Source of the DNA: Blastobasis lacticolella
Lineage: Eukaryota; Arthropoda; Insecta; Lepidoptera; Blastobasidae
Length of the DNA stretch: 64,000 bases
Assembly: GCA_905147135.1 (NCBI GenBank)
Contig: LR990045.1
Span: forward strand, 16,220,173 to 16,284,172
Reading direction: 5' to 3'
Shown here: positions 1 through 9,989 of the stretch, in pieces
How the letters are laid out: each line of letters opens with the position of its first letter
Numbering within the stretch: the first letter of the stretch is position 1
Notes under the pieces: generated by a model
What the model was told of the DNA's origin: nothing
The model's input: only the letters and a program-made list of their open reading frames with translations
Database searches by the model: none
Translations under genes and position numbers: made by a program

Positions 1-202
1 ACAGCTGTCATTCGAAATGTAGATCTCGACGAGTACTATAATTTCTCTTTAGAAACTAGTATTCTAGGACCACTAGTTTCCGAGTCATAACTATTTTAAG
101 TTTGACAGCTATCATCCGAAATGTAGATTTCGACGAGTACTATCATTTCTCTTTAGAAACTAGTATTCTAGGACTAATAAGTTCCTAGTCATAACAGTCC
201 GT
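1..202. repeat. GACAGCTGTC-centred ~110 bp dispersed repeat, about two units
   Basis: Two imperfect tandem units (around 1-105 and 106-202). Each runs from an AGCTGTCA segment through 'gtagatctcgacgagtacta' and 'ttctctttagaaactagta' to 'ttctaggacca'. The same unit recurs near 9.39-9.75, 49.33-49.57, 50.34-50.45, 51.62-52.0, 53.64-54.22 and 63.38-63.43 kb, in both orientations. Confidence 0.85.
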
Positions 203-285
203 ACAACAACAGGCCGACATTTCGTACCTTTACTATCCTGGGTACAAGTTCGAACCTAAGTTCTTTCTTTGCGCTGGTGTTTGCC

Positions 286-430
286 TATTTATTTATTTAT
301 TTATTTATTTAAAACTTCATGCACATTACAGTACAATGGCGGACTTAAAGCTACGTAGCTTTTTCTACCAGTCAACCAGAGAACAATTACTAAAAATTAC
401 AAGGCCTATTCGTCAAATTATTAGTCACCA
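286..430 (-). mobile_element. LINE 3' end remnant with (ATTT)n tail
   Basis: A TATT microsatellite followed by 'gtacaatggcggacttaaag' and 'ctaccagtcaacc', a signature I associate with lepidopteran Jockey-type LINE 3' ends. On the minus strand the simple repeat is the tail. A similar piece lies at 63630-63720. No reading frame remains. Confidence 0.45.
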
Positions 431-957
431 CACTAAGTTGATGTTGTTATAATATTTTGTAAGTCTTTCTGGTACTCATAATGATATATAAGATAGGATA
501 GGATATATAAGAGAGGTTTCATTCTGAAAATCACAAGGCACTTTATATTTTCGCAAACTGACTTGCAGTTCCGAAGATATTTAGGCTTTAACGAGGAAAA
601 TTCGAAATTTTCGGCCCAAATACACACTCATGCAGAGAAAGAATAGAGGCGACTGACGTAAGTTATGTATCAAAATTATAAGTACCTACTGTTGGTGGAA
701 GGGCACCGAGTGACTCTATTACCTGACACCTGGTTTCCTGGGCTTGGTTGAGCGGTTCGTGATATAATGGTATGCCGAAAGTACATTAGATTTTTACATA
801 CTAATGGATTTCATGTCAAAAATAGTCGTGACAGGGTACTGAGACACTTTATAATTATTATATAAATTATTCCTTCAATAACGCATACATTTTTCAAATT
901 AGAGTCAGAACTAAAAGTTCGTCTCAACACTAGTTCGTACAGTAGCATGACGGGTTG

Positions 958-1110
958 ACTATTGCCTAACTCAGTTGCAAACTGTATTTGACATTAGATT
1001 ATTCTACACTACGTCATCTACGTTGGCCACTAGCGTCTACAAAATTAAAGTAGTGTAAGATTTTTATATGACAAATTCAGTTTTCCAGTGAGTTAGCCAA
1101 TAGCCCCCCA
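958..1110. mobile_element. ~150 bp MITE, copy 1
   Basis: Bounded by inverted termini ('attgcctaactcagttg' on the left, 'agttagccaatag' on the right). The interior ('ctacactacgtcatctacg') matches in reverse complement the stretch at 45673-45830. Two copies with shared ends argue for a short non-autonomous DNA element. Superfamily not determined. Confidence 0.6.
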
Positions 1111-1387
1111 GCAATGACGAATAAAACCAGAGGGCCGGCAATGTGGTTATGGTTTCTGTGGCGATGATAGAATAGAATAGAATATATTATTTATTTGCTT
1201 AGAACATGGTTACAATGATAGGTCTTAAGATGGGCCATGAGCGTGCCGATTGACAGCCGATTATCTATATTATTATTATATACTACCTGTTGCCCGCGTC
1301 TACATCCGCGTGGGCCTCTGAATATAAACAAAATACTTATCCTTCAATGACAATTTAAAATTAACCATACATTTCGGCTGGTCATCT

Positions 1388-1690
1388 TGGCGATAATGTC
1401 CCGGTTGTGATCTCCCGCGCAAGGGCCCGGGGTCCATCTTGATCCATGATTTAGCAGATCAGGCAAGTATAGTGGAGCAACTGCCATCTGACCACCGTGA
1501 CTCTGTTAACAAGGGAACCTGACCAGATTGGACATTCCTGGGGCCTGAACTTGCATATTGCCTCACGATGTTTCCCTCACCGCATGGACACTGGTTAGTT
1601 TTCAAATAATGTATATAACTTATAAAGAGCATTGGCACTGCTGTTTGAACCGCGTGCGGAACGCGGTAGCCTGTACGTGATATCGCATTC
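1388..1690 (-). mobile_element. tRNA-derived SINE, body and tail
   Basis: Reads in reverse as a SINE body ('ggtgagggaaacatcgtgag') and tail ('ccatctgac', 'cagatca', 'ccccggg'). The same tail sequence is at 48770-48890 on the + strand. No tRNA-like head is evident at its right border, so this copy is 5'-truncated. Confidence 0.55.
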
Positions 1691-2046
1691 AAACTACAGT
1701 ACCTTTTTTAGTTAGTTCTTGCGCAGACCGGTAAATTACGTGGGGAACAGATGTCTGGCCATTCTCTCCAGGTACGGGAAGGAGAAATCGGCCCAAGAGT
1801 GACGTGCGTTCTAACAGACTCACCACTAAGGGTGTCATAGACCGTATAAAGTCAACTAAGAAGAGCTGAAAGTTGGACCGAGATTTAAAGCAAATATTAT
1901 GGTGATTTCCCTCACCGTAAGGGTATAGGTTAATGTTCAACTGTACATAACTCAGAAAAGAGTCATTGGTACATAGTGGACCTGGGGTTCGTACCCAGTA
2001 TTTCAGGGTACGAGTCTGACCCCTTAACTATTAGGCTACCGACACT
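1690..2046 (-). mobile_element. tRNA-derived SINE with head
   Basis: On the minus strand it starts near 2046 with a tRNA-like head: an A-box-like 'tagcctaatagttaagg' and a B-box-like 'ggtacgaaccc'. 'atgactcttttctgagttat' and 'ggtgagggaaatcacc' follow. The body also occurs at 48574-48893. It lies directly against another SINE tail, so the two form a tandem pair. Confidence 0.6.
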
Positions 2047-2049
2047 CTG

Positions 2050-3083
2050 ATCATCATCGTACTTCTCGGATTACTCTTATCGAATCTTACACTTTATTCG
2101 CCCAGTATTCGAAGATACATACAGCCTTTGGATTTGCCTCAAACAAGATACTTAGAACAACATACTGACTCAAATGTAACGCAGTTGAACTGGTAATTTA
2201 GGAGAATAGAGTGTGTTGGGAGCCCGCATACACTTAAGAAGTTTAGATATTATACGTACCTACCTACATTTACGTGACTCACCTAGCTGACGTCAGAATT
2301 AACCTTAAATGATCTGAACCTTTAAACTATCGAGTATACTAATGTAAGCAAGAAATTAGCAATTATACTCTTTTTTTTTAACATTAAAGTACTGGGATGC
2401 TGTTCTCCATTCTCATTGGTTACAAGTCAGCGTTCACATCAAATACACATTCCCCACTTTCCGGTATTCAAACGAGACTGTCGAACGTCGAACGATCGTC
2501 ATGGACACGGGACGACCCGTAGATAAACTAAACAAGTTCCTTCTAATCTAAACGCACGACTAAACATCTCATAATGAACCCATAGTTTGTTTATAAATTT
2601 GCGACAAGCACTTGGACAAGTTTTTATGCAGCTGAGTGTATGTATAAGATAAGATAAACTATGATGCAATGGTATTTTATATATAGTTCTTCTAGTTTGA
2701 GCACATCTGTTTCACGCATTAATTGACATTGTGTTCTCTCCTCATAGAAGGAGCTTTTTCTTTCCTCATCATAGTTACAAGGATCATTTGGCATTTGGAT
2801 GAGGGCGTAAGTGTCAAATATCAACTCAAGCTGTCTGTCAAAAGTGACGCTGTACAAGTTGGCAGCGTTAATTCTTATTTCGGCCACGTGCCAAATGATC
2901 TTTGTAAACCGTCAGTTGACAGTGTCGCGTGCATGTGTCGTGCATGTGTCGTGCATGCGTCCTGCATGTCTCCGTCGCGTCGCTGTCGCGTCCGTGTTAC
3001 GTCATGTGCGGACTGCCTTAGAGGTCTCAGACTCTGACCAAATTATTCGCTAATGTAAATGGTAGGCGGATGACAAATCCGTT
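2050..3083. other. No gene recognised; short GC-rich tandem near 2930-3000
   Basis: Mostly AT-rich sequence without a convincing exon. At 2930-2990 'gtcgtgcatg'-type words repeat several times, followed by 'cgtcgcgtcgctgtcgcgtc'. A minus-strand open frame at 2624-2887 has no splice or start support, and I do not call it a gene. Confidence 0.4.
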
Positions 3084-3561
3084 TCACCCGTAGTCCAACT
3101 TGATTGTCATTTTTGCGGACAGGTTTACGTAACTGGAATTAGGACTCAAGTACTTGCTCTTCAGCTCCTCGAAGTTAGTGCCGTTCAGCTGCTTGACCAA
3201 CTTGCGGTACTCTTCCAAGTTGTCGATGCTTTCGTTCACTTGGCACACGCCCTTTCCGAACTTGAAGCACGTGGTTGGCACCGTGTTGACTCGCATGAAG
3301 GTTTTCTGGTAGATCAGCGTGCAGCAAGAAAGCTTTGACTCCATACACTGAAAAAATAATAAAGAAATATTGCACACACTCTAAACGGTTAAACGTCTCG
3401 AATCTGTTAGTGAAAACACTTACTGGCTGTCCCAACAGTAGGCAAGCTTCTAGTTTTTGTATTTTGTTAGTTTGTGGAGATTTCGGGATCTATCGTGGCG
3501 TTCCGGACACTACCATAACCATTGTGATAGGAATCAGGATGATGTTGACCATTGTAACCAT
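3084..3561 (-). pseudogene. Secreted cysteine-rich (knottin-like) gene with in-frame stop (gene A)
   Basis: Coding exons are 3424-3561 (46 codons) and 3084-3347 (87 codons plus TGA), split by a 76-bp GT-AG intron in phase 0. The ATG at 3559-3561 opens a hydrophobic signal-like stretch of about 20 residues. Codon 24 (3490-3492) is TAG, in the frame that continues into the cysteine region, so the copy looks disabled unless the stop is a sequencing error, an allele or read through. Cysteines lie at codons 40, 47, 54, 55, 73 and 81 (C-x6-C-x6-CC-x17-C-x7-C). The first four match inhibitor-cystine-knot spacing; the later gaps do not fit the classic consensus. A C-terminal tail of about 50 residues with an LNGTNFEEL motif follows. 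An acceptor-like TTTTTCACAG lies 15 bases upstream of the ATG, implying a 5' UTR intron. It shares architecture, intron position and tail motif with the gene at 7538-8233. Function unknown. Confidence 0.62.
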
Positions 3562-3909
3562 CTTCTCGGATTTATTCTGTGAAAAATGATAGCACAGGAT
3601 TCAGTTGTATTCCTTTTAATAATCACATGCAACAAGCAGGTACAAATTGTTTACTTTCGTTTGATGCAAGAGCGAATGTCAGTTAACAGACGTTGTAGCA
3701 TCTGCTTCGATATCTAAAAGGAGACTAAATTTCCGAAGCAATCACCGTTATTTATATGAAATTTGTCCCAGGGGTTGGAGTTATGAGAAATGATTAATTC
3801 ATTAATCCCGAAAAATAAAATTACAGTTAATTTTTAATAAAAAAACGGTAAACAATTTCGGGAAATGTCAAAACGTTATTTTGCATTACTTCTACCACAT
3901 TAAGTATTG

Positions 3910-3990
3910 ATTGCTATTCTTTATTCTTTATTGTACACAAACATGACATAATTATACAGTACAGTAACAGAGATGTACAAAGGCTATATA
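3910..3990 (-). mobile_element. LINE 3' tail remnant
   Basis: 'ctttattctttattgtacac' on the + strand is, in reverse, an AATAAAG-rich LINE terminus of the Jockey type common in Lepidoptera. No coding sequence is left. Confidence 0.4.
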
Positions 3991-4264
3991 TATTATAGTA
4001 TGTTAATAAGGATTGCAGTTTTTGTATGTAAATACCATCTCAATGGCGTTGCTGATTTATTTGGTTGACTTTTTGCTGTCAGTTTGGTTACTAAGTCAAC
4101 ACTGTAAGCATTATTTTTAGATTTGATGTCAAATGATTGTAAAGATTGTTGCAAATATTTCATTTCAAGTAATAGCAGAATGAACATCATGGAAAATCTA
4201 ATGTCAATTGCAATTATCTAGTTCGAGTGACGACGTCGCAAATGATAAAAATAGTCAACATAAA

Positions 4265-4510
4265 ATGGAACGCACTTTCGGCTGTAAAAAAATCAACGTC
4301 ATTATAATATTTCCAATTGGGTGGGTCTCGTAAAAATAATATATATTTAGCTAGGAAAGATAAAACAATAGATCATGCTCGTAAAACAGATGCCGTCATT
4401 GAGGGTGTAAAAAAATCAACATCATTATAATATTTCCAATTGGGTGAGTCTCGTAAAAACAATATCTATTTAGCTGGAAAAGATAAAACATAGTAGGTCC
4501 TGCTCGTAAA
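4265..4510. repeat. Two tandem copies of a ~115 bp unit
   Basis: 'attataatatttccaattgg' followed by 'tctcgtaaaaa' and 'atttagct' occurs at about 4300 and again at about 4423. Both copies end in 'tgctcgtaaaac'. This is a recent local duplication with no coding content. Confidence 0.75.
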
Positions 4511-4824
4511 ACTCGGTGTAATTAATTAAAATTTTCATATCACTTACTTTGTGACTCAACATTATATAGTAAATAGTGCCATAAACAATATTACGATCGG
4601 CTACGTGAGTAGCAAGAGAATAAACACAGCGCTTAGGTCAGGTAGGAAACTCTGTACCAAAAGTAGACTTAGGTAGTTAACCTGCAGCAGTCGCTCAACT
4701 CAAGCTTCAATCATATCGTTACTTCTCTTAACTGCATTACCATTTTGTTATTCTAAGCTAATTACTTCCGTGCTCTGCCTACCCGGTGTTATTTTCTATA
4801 GTCATAATAGTTGAAATCTGAGTT

Positions 4825-5040
4825 TGAATTTAGACATAGACATAGACATAGACATTATTTATTGGTAACTTTTCATTACACGTCATAAAATTATGATAAT
4901 ATTCCAATTATTTAACTTAATTAAATGAATTACCATTTTAAGTTACATAATAAATAAAATGTGATACAAAATTGTATTAATTAATGGAATTACTCATAAA
5001 AATTAATAAATGTCAAGATTATAAATAAGCATATTAATCA
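4825..5040 (-). mobile_element. LINE 3' end: (GACATA)n plus AT-rich remnant
   Basis: A short 'agacatagacatagacatag' microsatellite followed by 'ttatttattggtaacttttc' resembles the terminal repeat of lepidopteran LINEs inserted in reverse. No reading frame is visible. Confidence 0.4.
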
Positions 5041-5330
5041 AAGACAGGGCAAGGACGCGGCGCCGTCGCGGATCAGTCAAGAGCGTAGGCAAGACAAGGA
5101 CAGCAAGCGTTGCGGGCGAGGCCCGGCTCCCCGCGCCCCGAACGCACCCCCGCTCTCGCCCGCGGCGCGCCCTTGCCTCGTCTTTTCTGTATGTTTTGCG
5201 TCGCGACGTTTCTATACATTTAGTATGAAAGTAAATTGAACGGGCGCCGCGTCTGCGACGTGTCTGCGTCTTACGTCTTTTCTGTGTGGCCGCTCGCTAA
5301 CTCGTCAATTTCAATGAGCAGTTTTCCAAT
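5040..5330. other. GC-rich island, no gene recognised
   Basis: Strong local GC shift against AT-rich neighbours, with many CpG ('gcgccgtcgcgg', 'gcccgcggcgcgccc') and repeated 'gtcttttctgt' words. Could be an old repeat rich in CpG or a promoter-like island. No transcription unit is evident. Confidence 0.35.
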
Positions 5331-6276
5331 AGGTATCCAAAGCATTCTTAACCACTCACTAGATGGCGCCCCGACAATATTGGTAATTGATAATCGCTTG
5401 AAATACGTTCTTAGCAAACAGGATATAAACACTGGGTACGTTGTATTGGATAATATTGTATTTGTCAATAGTTTTCAACCATTTTAGAGATTGTAATAAT
5501 AATGGAACATAGTGCCAACTTCTATAAATATTATCTTTTTACATTTAGTTCACCCTTTAACAGTTATGTTTATATTAAAAAACATTTTATTTTTAAGTTT
5601 AGTATTAGTTGGCTGCATGAAATCACTGCCACCATCATACAGATTAAAAAAAGATTACCAAAATTGTAGGAGCGCCATCTATTGATGCTTTATGAAACCA
5701 ACTATCAATACCTACTGGAAAACTCCTCATTGCATTAATTCCATGTCTAATATAAATACAAGAACCTCCATGCTGAGAGTTTTACGGCAGTATTTCGACA
5801 TGAGGGTATAATCACTTATACACACTCGGTCCAAATTACAATTAATTTAGGTATTATTTGTATCGATAACCTAATTAACTTCGTCCTCCCCGTTATCGAC
5901 ATTATAGATATCTGCACTAGAGGTCAGAGTAATAATACATAAGTATGAATAAATCTAGGTTAACACTGAGCTCTCCAGGACCAATGAAATGTCTAAGATA
6001 CTTAATTGTAAGTTCTATATATCTAAAATGGTTTAACCCTTAAACTCACAACCTGTGCACATATTCCAATTTTAAATAAATTCGGTCCATAAAAAACCTA
6101 TCAGAATATTTAGAAAAGGAGAGAATAATAAAAAAAAGCAAAATTTGTTGTTTTGGGGTCCATTTGGACCCCAGTTGTGAGTTTACAGGTTAAGAATGTT
6201 CCATTCGTTTTTTTTCGTTGTATTATTGAAAATCATTTAACATTCAAAAGTTATAAGTAACATTTCAACCGAAGCT

Positions 6277-6284
6277 TATAAATA
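6277..6284 (+). promoter_or_regulatory. Candidate TATA box upstream of the 6421 gene
   Basis: TATAAATA lies 137 bp upstream of the ATG at 6421. A second TTTATAAATAA lies closer, at about 6383-6393. Either could serve the gene; no initiator motif was established. Confidence 0.35.
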
Positions 6285-6420
6285 GGAAAAAATAAAACTT
6301 TACAAGTGTGAACTCTGTCTAACATTGTGTGATATTTCCCAGTAAGTGGATCACACTCGACTACATCGCACTTATCTTCGTCTATTTATAAATAACTTAA
6401 TTTGAATTCGCGTCGTTATA

Positions 6421-7447
6421 ATGCGTTACATTTTTGTGTTCAGCATTGTGATTTTCAGAGTATTAGGCGAACATGAAAGGAGGGAAATCTTTTCCTCCTA
6501 CGAAGAAATGGTAAGTAATACATAATAGCAATATTGTAATTGAACGATGTAACGAGTATTCCTTACATTCCTTCAGGATTTTAGAACAGTATCTGGAACC
6601 TGTAAGAACATAAGAAATATCTACTCGGGCAGAAAGAGTGGAGAGGGTGTATAATTGATAAAAACATCAGTTATGGGAGAATATATCAGAATTTATTAAC
6701 TAAAATTAACAAATTAATTTACACTCATACTACAAATCCTTAATACTATCAACTTCCATTATAATGCTGAGCTTTTGGAAAAACGGTACTGTAACCTGCC
6801 TAGAACTAATACCCTGGTTCCGCGATCCATGTCACTTGCTGTTCCTCACTGTCCTCGGCTGGCTGGTTGAGTGAGATGCTAATGTGTTTGTGTCCATCCT
6901 TCAAATAATCTTCGTCTCTCTATACTCCTTTGTACACAGTGCACACCTTCGGTCCCAACTTCTCCACTCTCTCCACGTATGCACTTTTGTTTCTAGTATC
7001 ACACACCGTACCGAGTGCTACGTCGATAATTAACTGACGTAATGTAATTACCCTGTCACAATGAAACATATCAAATTGATTAAACTTTGGGTTTTCTAGG
7101 ACGACAACATGTTACCTTTACATGATCCAATTTGGTGGTTCATAAGATCTCCATTAGAAGTACTTTGGCACAGAGATGTAGAGATAGATTATCCGCGGAC
7201 CAACATGTTCGGAGTAGAAGTACCGAATGTCCTCCAGGTGGGTTTCGCTGACAAATGCTCATTATTATCATGGTGTTCATTGACTATTCTCTTGTTCTAG
7301 TTCATACTACTTGGTAGATGGGTAGATATAATTATGGTCTTAGCCCACTGCCCATTGCTATTGCTCAGGGAGCTCATGGAGATGCGGGGGCGAATATCTC
7401 AGAGGAGCGCCATACCATATTCAAACAATGCAAGACAAAATCTTTAA
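6421..7447 (+). CDS. Uncharacterised 124-residue protein with signal peptide, three exons (gene C)
   Basis: Exons are 6421-6510 (30 codons), 7100-7237 (46 codons) and 7301-7447 (48 codons plus TAA). All junctions are phase 0: donors GTAAGT (6511) and GTGGGT (7238), acceptors TTTTCTAG (7099) and TTGTTCTAG (7300). The product begins with MRYIFVFSIVIFRVLG, a good secretory signal. It continues with an acidic stretch, a Trp-rich segment (DPIWWFIRSPLEVLWHRD), and a second hydrophobic run in exon 3 (FILLGRWVDIIMVLAHCPLL) that could be a membrane anchor. The tail is basic. Only one cysteine is encoded. It lies between two cysteine-rich genes and converges on the one at 7538-8233, with 90 bp between stop codons. 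I do not recognise a family. Exons 1 and 2 are well supported by splice sites; exon 3 is the least certain. Confidence 0.6.
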
Positions 7448-7537
7448 TCTGCCCGGTTTTATCTGAACCATTTATTTGGAAACGGCGGATTGCTAATGGC
7501 CGGCCGTTGGAGGCGTGCGATCTCAGCCGTCTCTTTT

Positions 7538-8233
7538 TTACTGACCATATTTAGATACATCGTCCCAGTACTGATGTCTCAAGTCGTGGTAATTTGTGTA
7601 GTTCAAAAGAATGTGCAGCCTGACGAGTGTTCCGAATCGAGGAATATCCAGAAAAGAACGGCACGTGAAATCGTCGAATACTGTACAGGCGTATGGAATA
7701 TAGTGCAATGTGCAGCCGGCACCACGTCTGCTGTCACTGCAGTAATCGGTGAAAGAACACTGGAAAAGAAGAACTTTTTTTAACACGCTGTTGGTAGTAG
7801 TAGACGACCTGAGTGGTTCAATGGTCAACATACCGGTCTGCTACGCAAGAGGTCCCGGGTTCGATTCCCGGCCGGGCAGAAATTGAAATTTTGAATTTTA
7901 ATTTCTGTTACGGGTCTGGGTGTTCTATGTATAATAAGTATGTATTTAAAAGTTTTTAAGTAGTATATCAGTTATCTAGCACCCATAGTACAAGCTTTGC
8001 TTAGTTTGGGGCTAGATGGCGCTGTGTGAATTTGTCCACGAATATATTTATTTATTTTTTATTTAGTTAAATCTGAATTTACCATGAAGATATATACTTA
8101 CGTCCTGACCGGCAGGTATACATGTTTGTCTCTTCACAATATTGTGCAAAGGATTATCAAACGCCGGTTTGGTCGTTACTGTGCCGACCATTATTAACAT
8201 CACCGTTGCAATTTGGGTAGAAGACACTTTCAT
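7538..8233 (-). CDS. Secreted cysteine-rich knottin-like protein, 117 residues (gene B)
   Basis: Coding exons are 8102-8233 (44 codons) and 7538-7759 (73 codons plus TAA), joined in phase 0 (donor GAC|GTAAGT, acceptor CTTTTCCAG|TGT). The signal peptide is about residues 1-21. A dibasic KR at 34-35, followed by Gln36, looks like a propeptide processing site that would leave an N-terminal Gln. Cysteines are at 38, 45, 51, 60, 69 and 77 (C-x6-C-x5-C-x8-C-x8-C-x7-C), an inhibitor-cystine-knot-like order with a wide C3-C4 gap. A tail of about 40 residues carries LNYTNYHDLRHQYW, aligning with LNGTNFEELKSKYL of the gene at 3084-3561; both genes place the intron exactly before the second cysteine. 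An acceptor-like CTTCAG precedes the ATG by 12 bases, implying a 5' UTR exon; a CTAG|GTAAGT donor near 9025 is a candidate. The intron hosts a SINE. Knotted peptides serve as hormones, inhibitors or toxins; the sequence does not decide which. Confidence 0.7.
7803..8060 (+). mobile_element. tRNA-derived SINE inside the intron of gene B, copy 1
   Basis: Head 'acgacctgagtggttcaatg' (A-box-like) and 'gggttcgattccc' (B box), then a body with 'tttctgttacgggtctgggt', and a tail 'tagcacccatagtacaagct' plus 'ggctagatggcgctgtgtga' ending in an ATTT-rich tract. A near-identical copy is at 20711-20965. The tail resembles a lepidopteran LINE 3' end, as expected for a SINE mobilised by a partner LINE. The cloverleaf does not close, so this is not a tRNA gene. 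Confidence 0.85.
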
Positions 8234-8239
8234 TTTCTT

Positions 8240-9050
8240 TGCTTACTGAAGCAGATATTAACAGATTTAATATTTGTTAGGAATGTATAGGAATGATATT
8301 GTTGAAATAGCATTATTCCATTTACTTCTTGTTTAGGCTCATAAATAATCCTGAAAACTGCCGGTTGTGGCGGTAATTGTGATGTAACACGCCACTGTCG
8401 TAAAAAAAGTGAATTCCCACAAAGTAATTTCCTGAAAGCTTTCATTACACGAGTATGAATTAGTACTAATTCCTAGAACCTTCGATTTTTAGTTGCTAAT
8501 TGTAAAAATTGGGTGAATTGATGACTTTAAATAAAAAAGCAACGAGTTTAGGTAATGCGTATGTAAAAAAACGTATTAACAGCCGGGAGGAAATATCTTA
8601 AGTGCTTGGTTCTCCAGCTGTGACGTCATCAATATAACCGCCGCCACCGCGTTTTGAAATTTGCCATTAAAACAGACTGCATTGCATTCAGATGTATTTG
8701 TGGGGATCAAATAAAGCAAAATAAAATGTGCGACAACATTGTCGATACATTCAACTAAATGAAAATTATAGTTTGAAAGATATTCTTGTAAAAATATAAT
8801 TTTGCAAAAAAGAAATCCGTTTGTAATTTGTAACAAATTTACGGGTACCTTTAAAACAAAATAATGTATGAAGATAAAGTATGAAAATAATGTATGAAAA
8901 TAAAAATAATAAAGACACATTATTAAGCTATAAAAAAACATTTTTATAATTGCAATCTGATAATAAACATGTGAGATATTTCAATTTGTCTTCGTCACCG
9001 ATTTGAATTCATAATAAATACTTACCTAGAATAGTGGCGTCTGGCGCGGA
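8240..9050. other. Upstream region of gene B; no further gene recognised
   Basis: AT-rich. It holds a possible 5' UTR exon donor on the minus strand (CTAG|GTAAGT near 9020-9030) and open frames at 8230-8445 and 8576-8941 (-) of low-complexity hydrophobic composition that I do not regard as coding. Confidence 0.35.
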
Positions 9051-9389
9051 TTATACCAAGCGTCGGCGACGCAAGTTGCGTCGGCGACGCAGGTTGCGTT
9101 ATGCTGTCAAGTCAAAATTGTATGAATTTTTAATGCGCGCGCCGACGCAGGTTGCGTCGGCGACGCATGTTGCGTCGGTAACGCAAGTTGCGTCAGCGAC
9201 GCAGGTTTATTAAGGACCGACCAAACCGGAGCTCAAAATACGCCATGGCTGTGATAACGCCGCATACAGTCCATTGCGTCGGGTTTTTAACGCGAGCTGT
9301 CCACACGATTTGTTCGACTAGTTTAACAAAAGCATTTTTTTATAAATTTTTACACCTTATTCCCATATCTCCTCTCTCGCTTATCTCAG

Positions 9390-9748
9390 AAGCGATTGGT
9401 CCTAGAACACTGTTCCAAAGTACTCGTCGAGATCTACGTTTTGGGTGACAGCTGTCAAACTTAAAACGGTTATAACTCTGAAACTATTGGTCCTAGAACA
9501 CTAGTTTCTAAATAAAATTATAACACTCGTCAAGATTTAAAATTCAGGTGATAGTTGTCAAACTCAAATCTGTCACCCGAAATGTAGATCTTGAAGAGTA
9601 CTGTCATTTCTCTTTAAGAACTAGTGTTCTAGGACCTGTAGTTTCCGAGTTATAACGGTTTTAAGTTTGACAGCTGTCACCTGAAATTCAGATCTTGACG
9701 AGTGTTATCACTTCTCTTTGGGAACATGTGTTCTAGGATTCAATGTTT
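9390..9748. repeat. GACAGCTGTC-type ~110 bp repeats, flipping orientation
   Basis: About three to four units with 'ctagaacactagtttctaa' or its reverse 'ttctaggacc'. Orientation switches near 9560-9580, so the block is itself palindromic around the PvuII-type core. Confidence 0.75.
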
Positions 9749-9755
9749 TTGAGTC

Positions 9756-9806
9756 CGCCAGCTGCGGAACTTTAAACCGTTGTAGTTTAAAGTTCCGCAG
9801 CTGGCG
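9756..9806. repeat. Perfect 21-bp hairpin with 9-nt loop
   Basis: Stem 9756-9776 (starts cgccagctgcgg, ends ctttaaa) pairs base for base with 9786-9806. The loop is ccgttgtag (9777-9785). It sits at the inner edge of the right foldback arm. Confidence 0.9.
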
Positions 9807-9989
9807 TTATCGCAGTGTCAGAGTATTTTGGGCTTAGGTTTTGTCGGTCTTTAATGCTGTCACAAGTGTAAACTCAAAATTGTATGAATTTCTGACGCAG
9901 GTTGCGTCGGCGCGCGCATTAGAAGTTCATACAATTTTGAGTTGACAGCATAACGCAACCTACGTCGCCGACTACGATTTCCAGTTATC

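Larger units (their letters stand above)
9055..9985. mobile_element. Foldback element with GCGTCGGCGACGCA-type tandem ends
   Basis: The left arm (9055-9290) has tandem 'gcgtcggcgacgcaggttgc' words, then 'atgctgtcaagtcaaaattg', 'aaggaccgacca' and 'gataacgcc'. The right arm (9800-9985) gives the reverse complement in mirrored order ('ggcgttatcgc', 'gtcggtcttta', 'caattttgagttgacagcat', 'cgcaacctacgtcgcc'). Between the arms are copies of the GACAGCTGTC-type repeat. No coding sequence. Confidence 0.75.

Noticed and set aside
2624..2887. 87-codon minus-strand frame with two cysteines, downstream of gene A
   Set aside because: No splice sites, signal peptide or similarity to genes A/B could be shown.
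7490..7783. 97-codon + strand open frame opposite gene B exon 2
   Set aside because: It mirrors a minus-strand exon with good splice sites and homology to gene A. Its only acceptor gives the wrong phase for gene C.
7803..7880. tRNA gene in the SINE head (also at 20711 and 48574)
   Set aside because: A and B boxes are present, but the acceptor stem does not pair and the sequence continues into a SINE body.
8576..8941. 121-codon Phe/Tyr/Ile-rich minus-strand frame
   Set aside because: Composition is that of AT-rich DNA; no motif or splice context.
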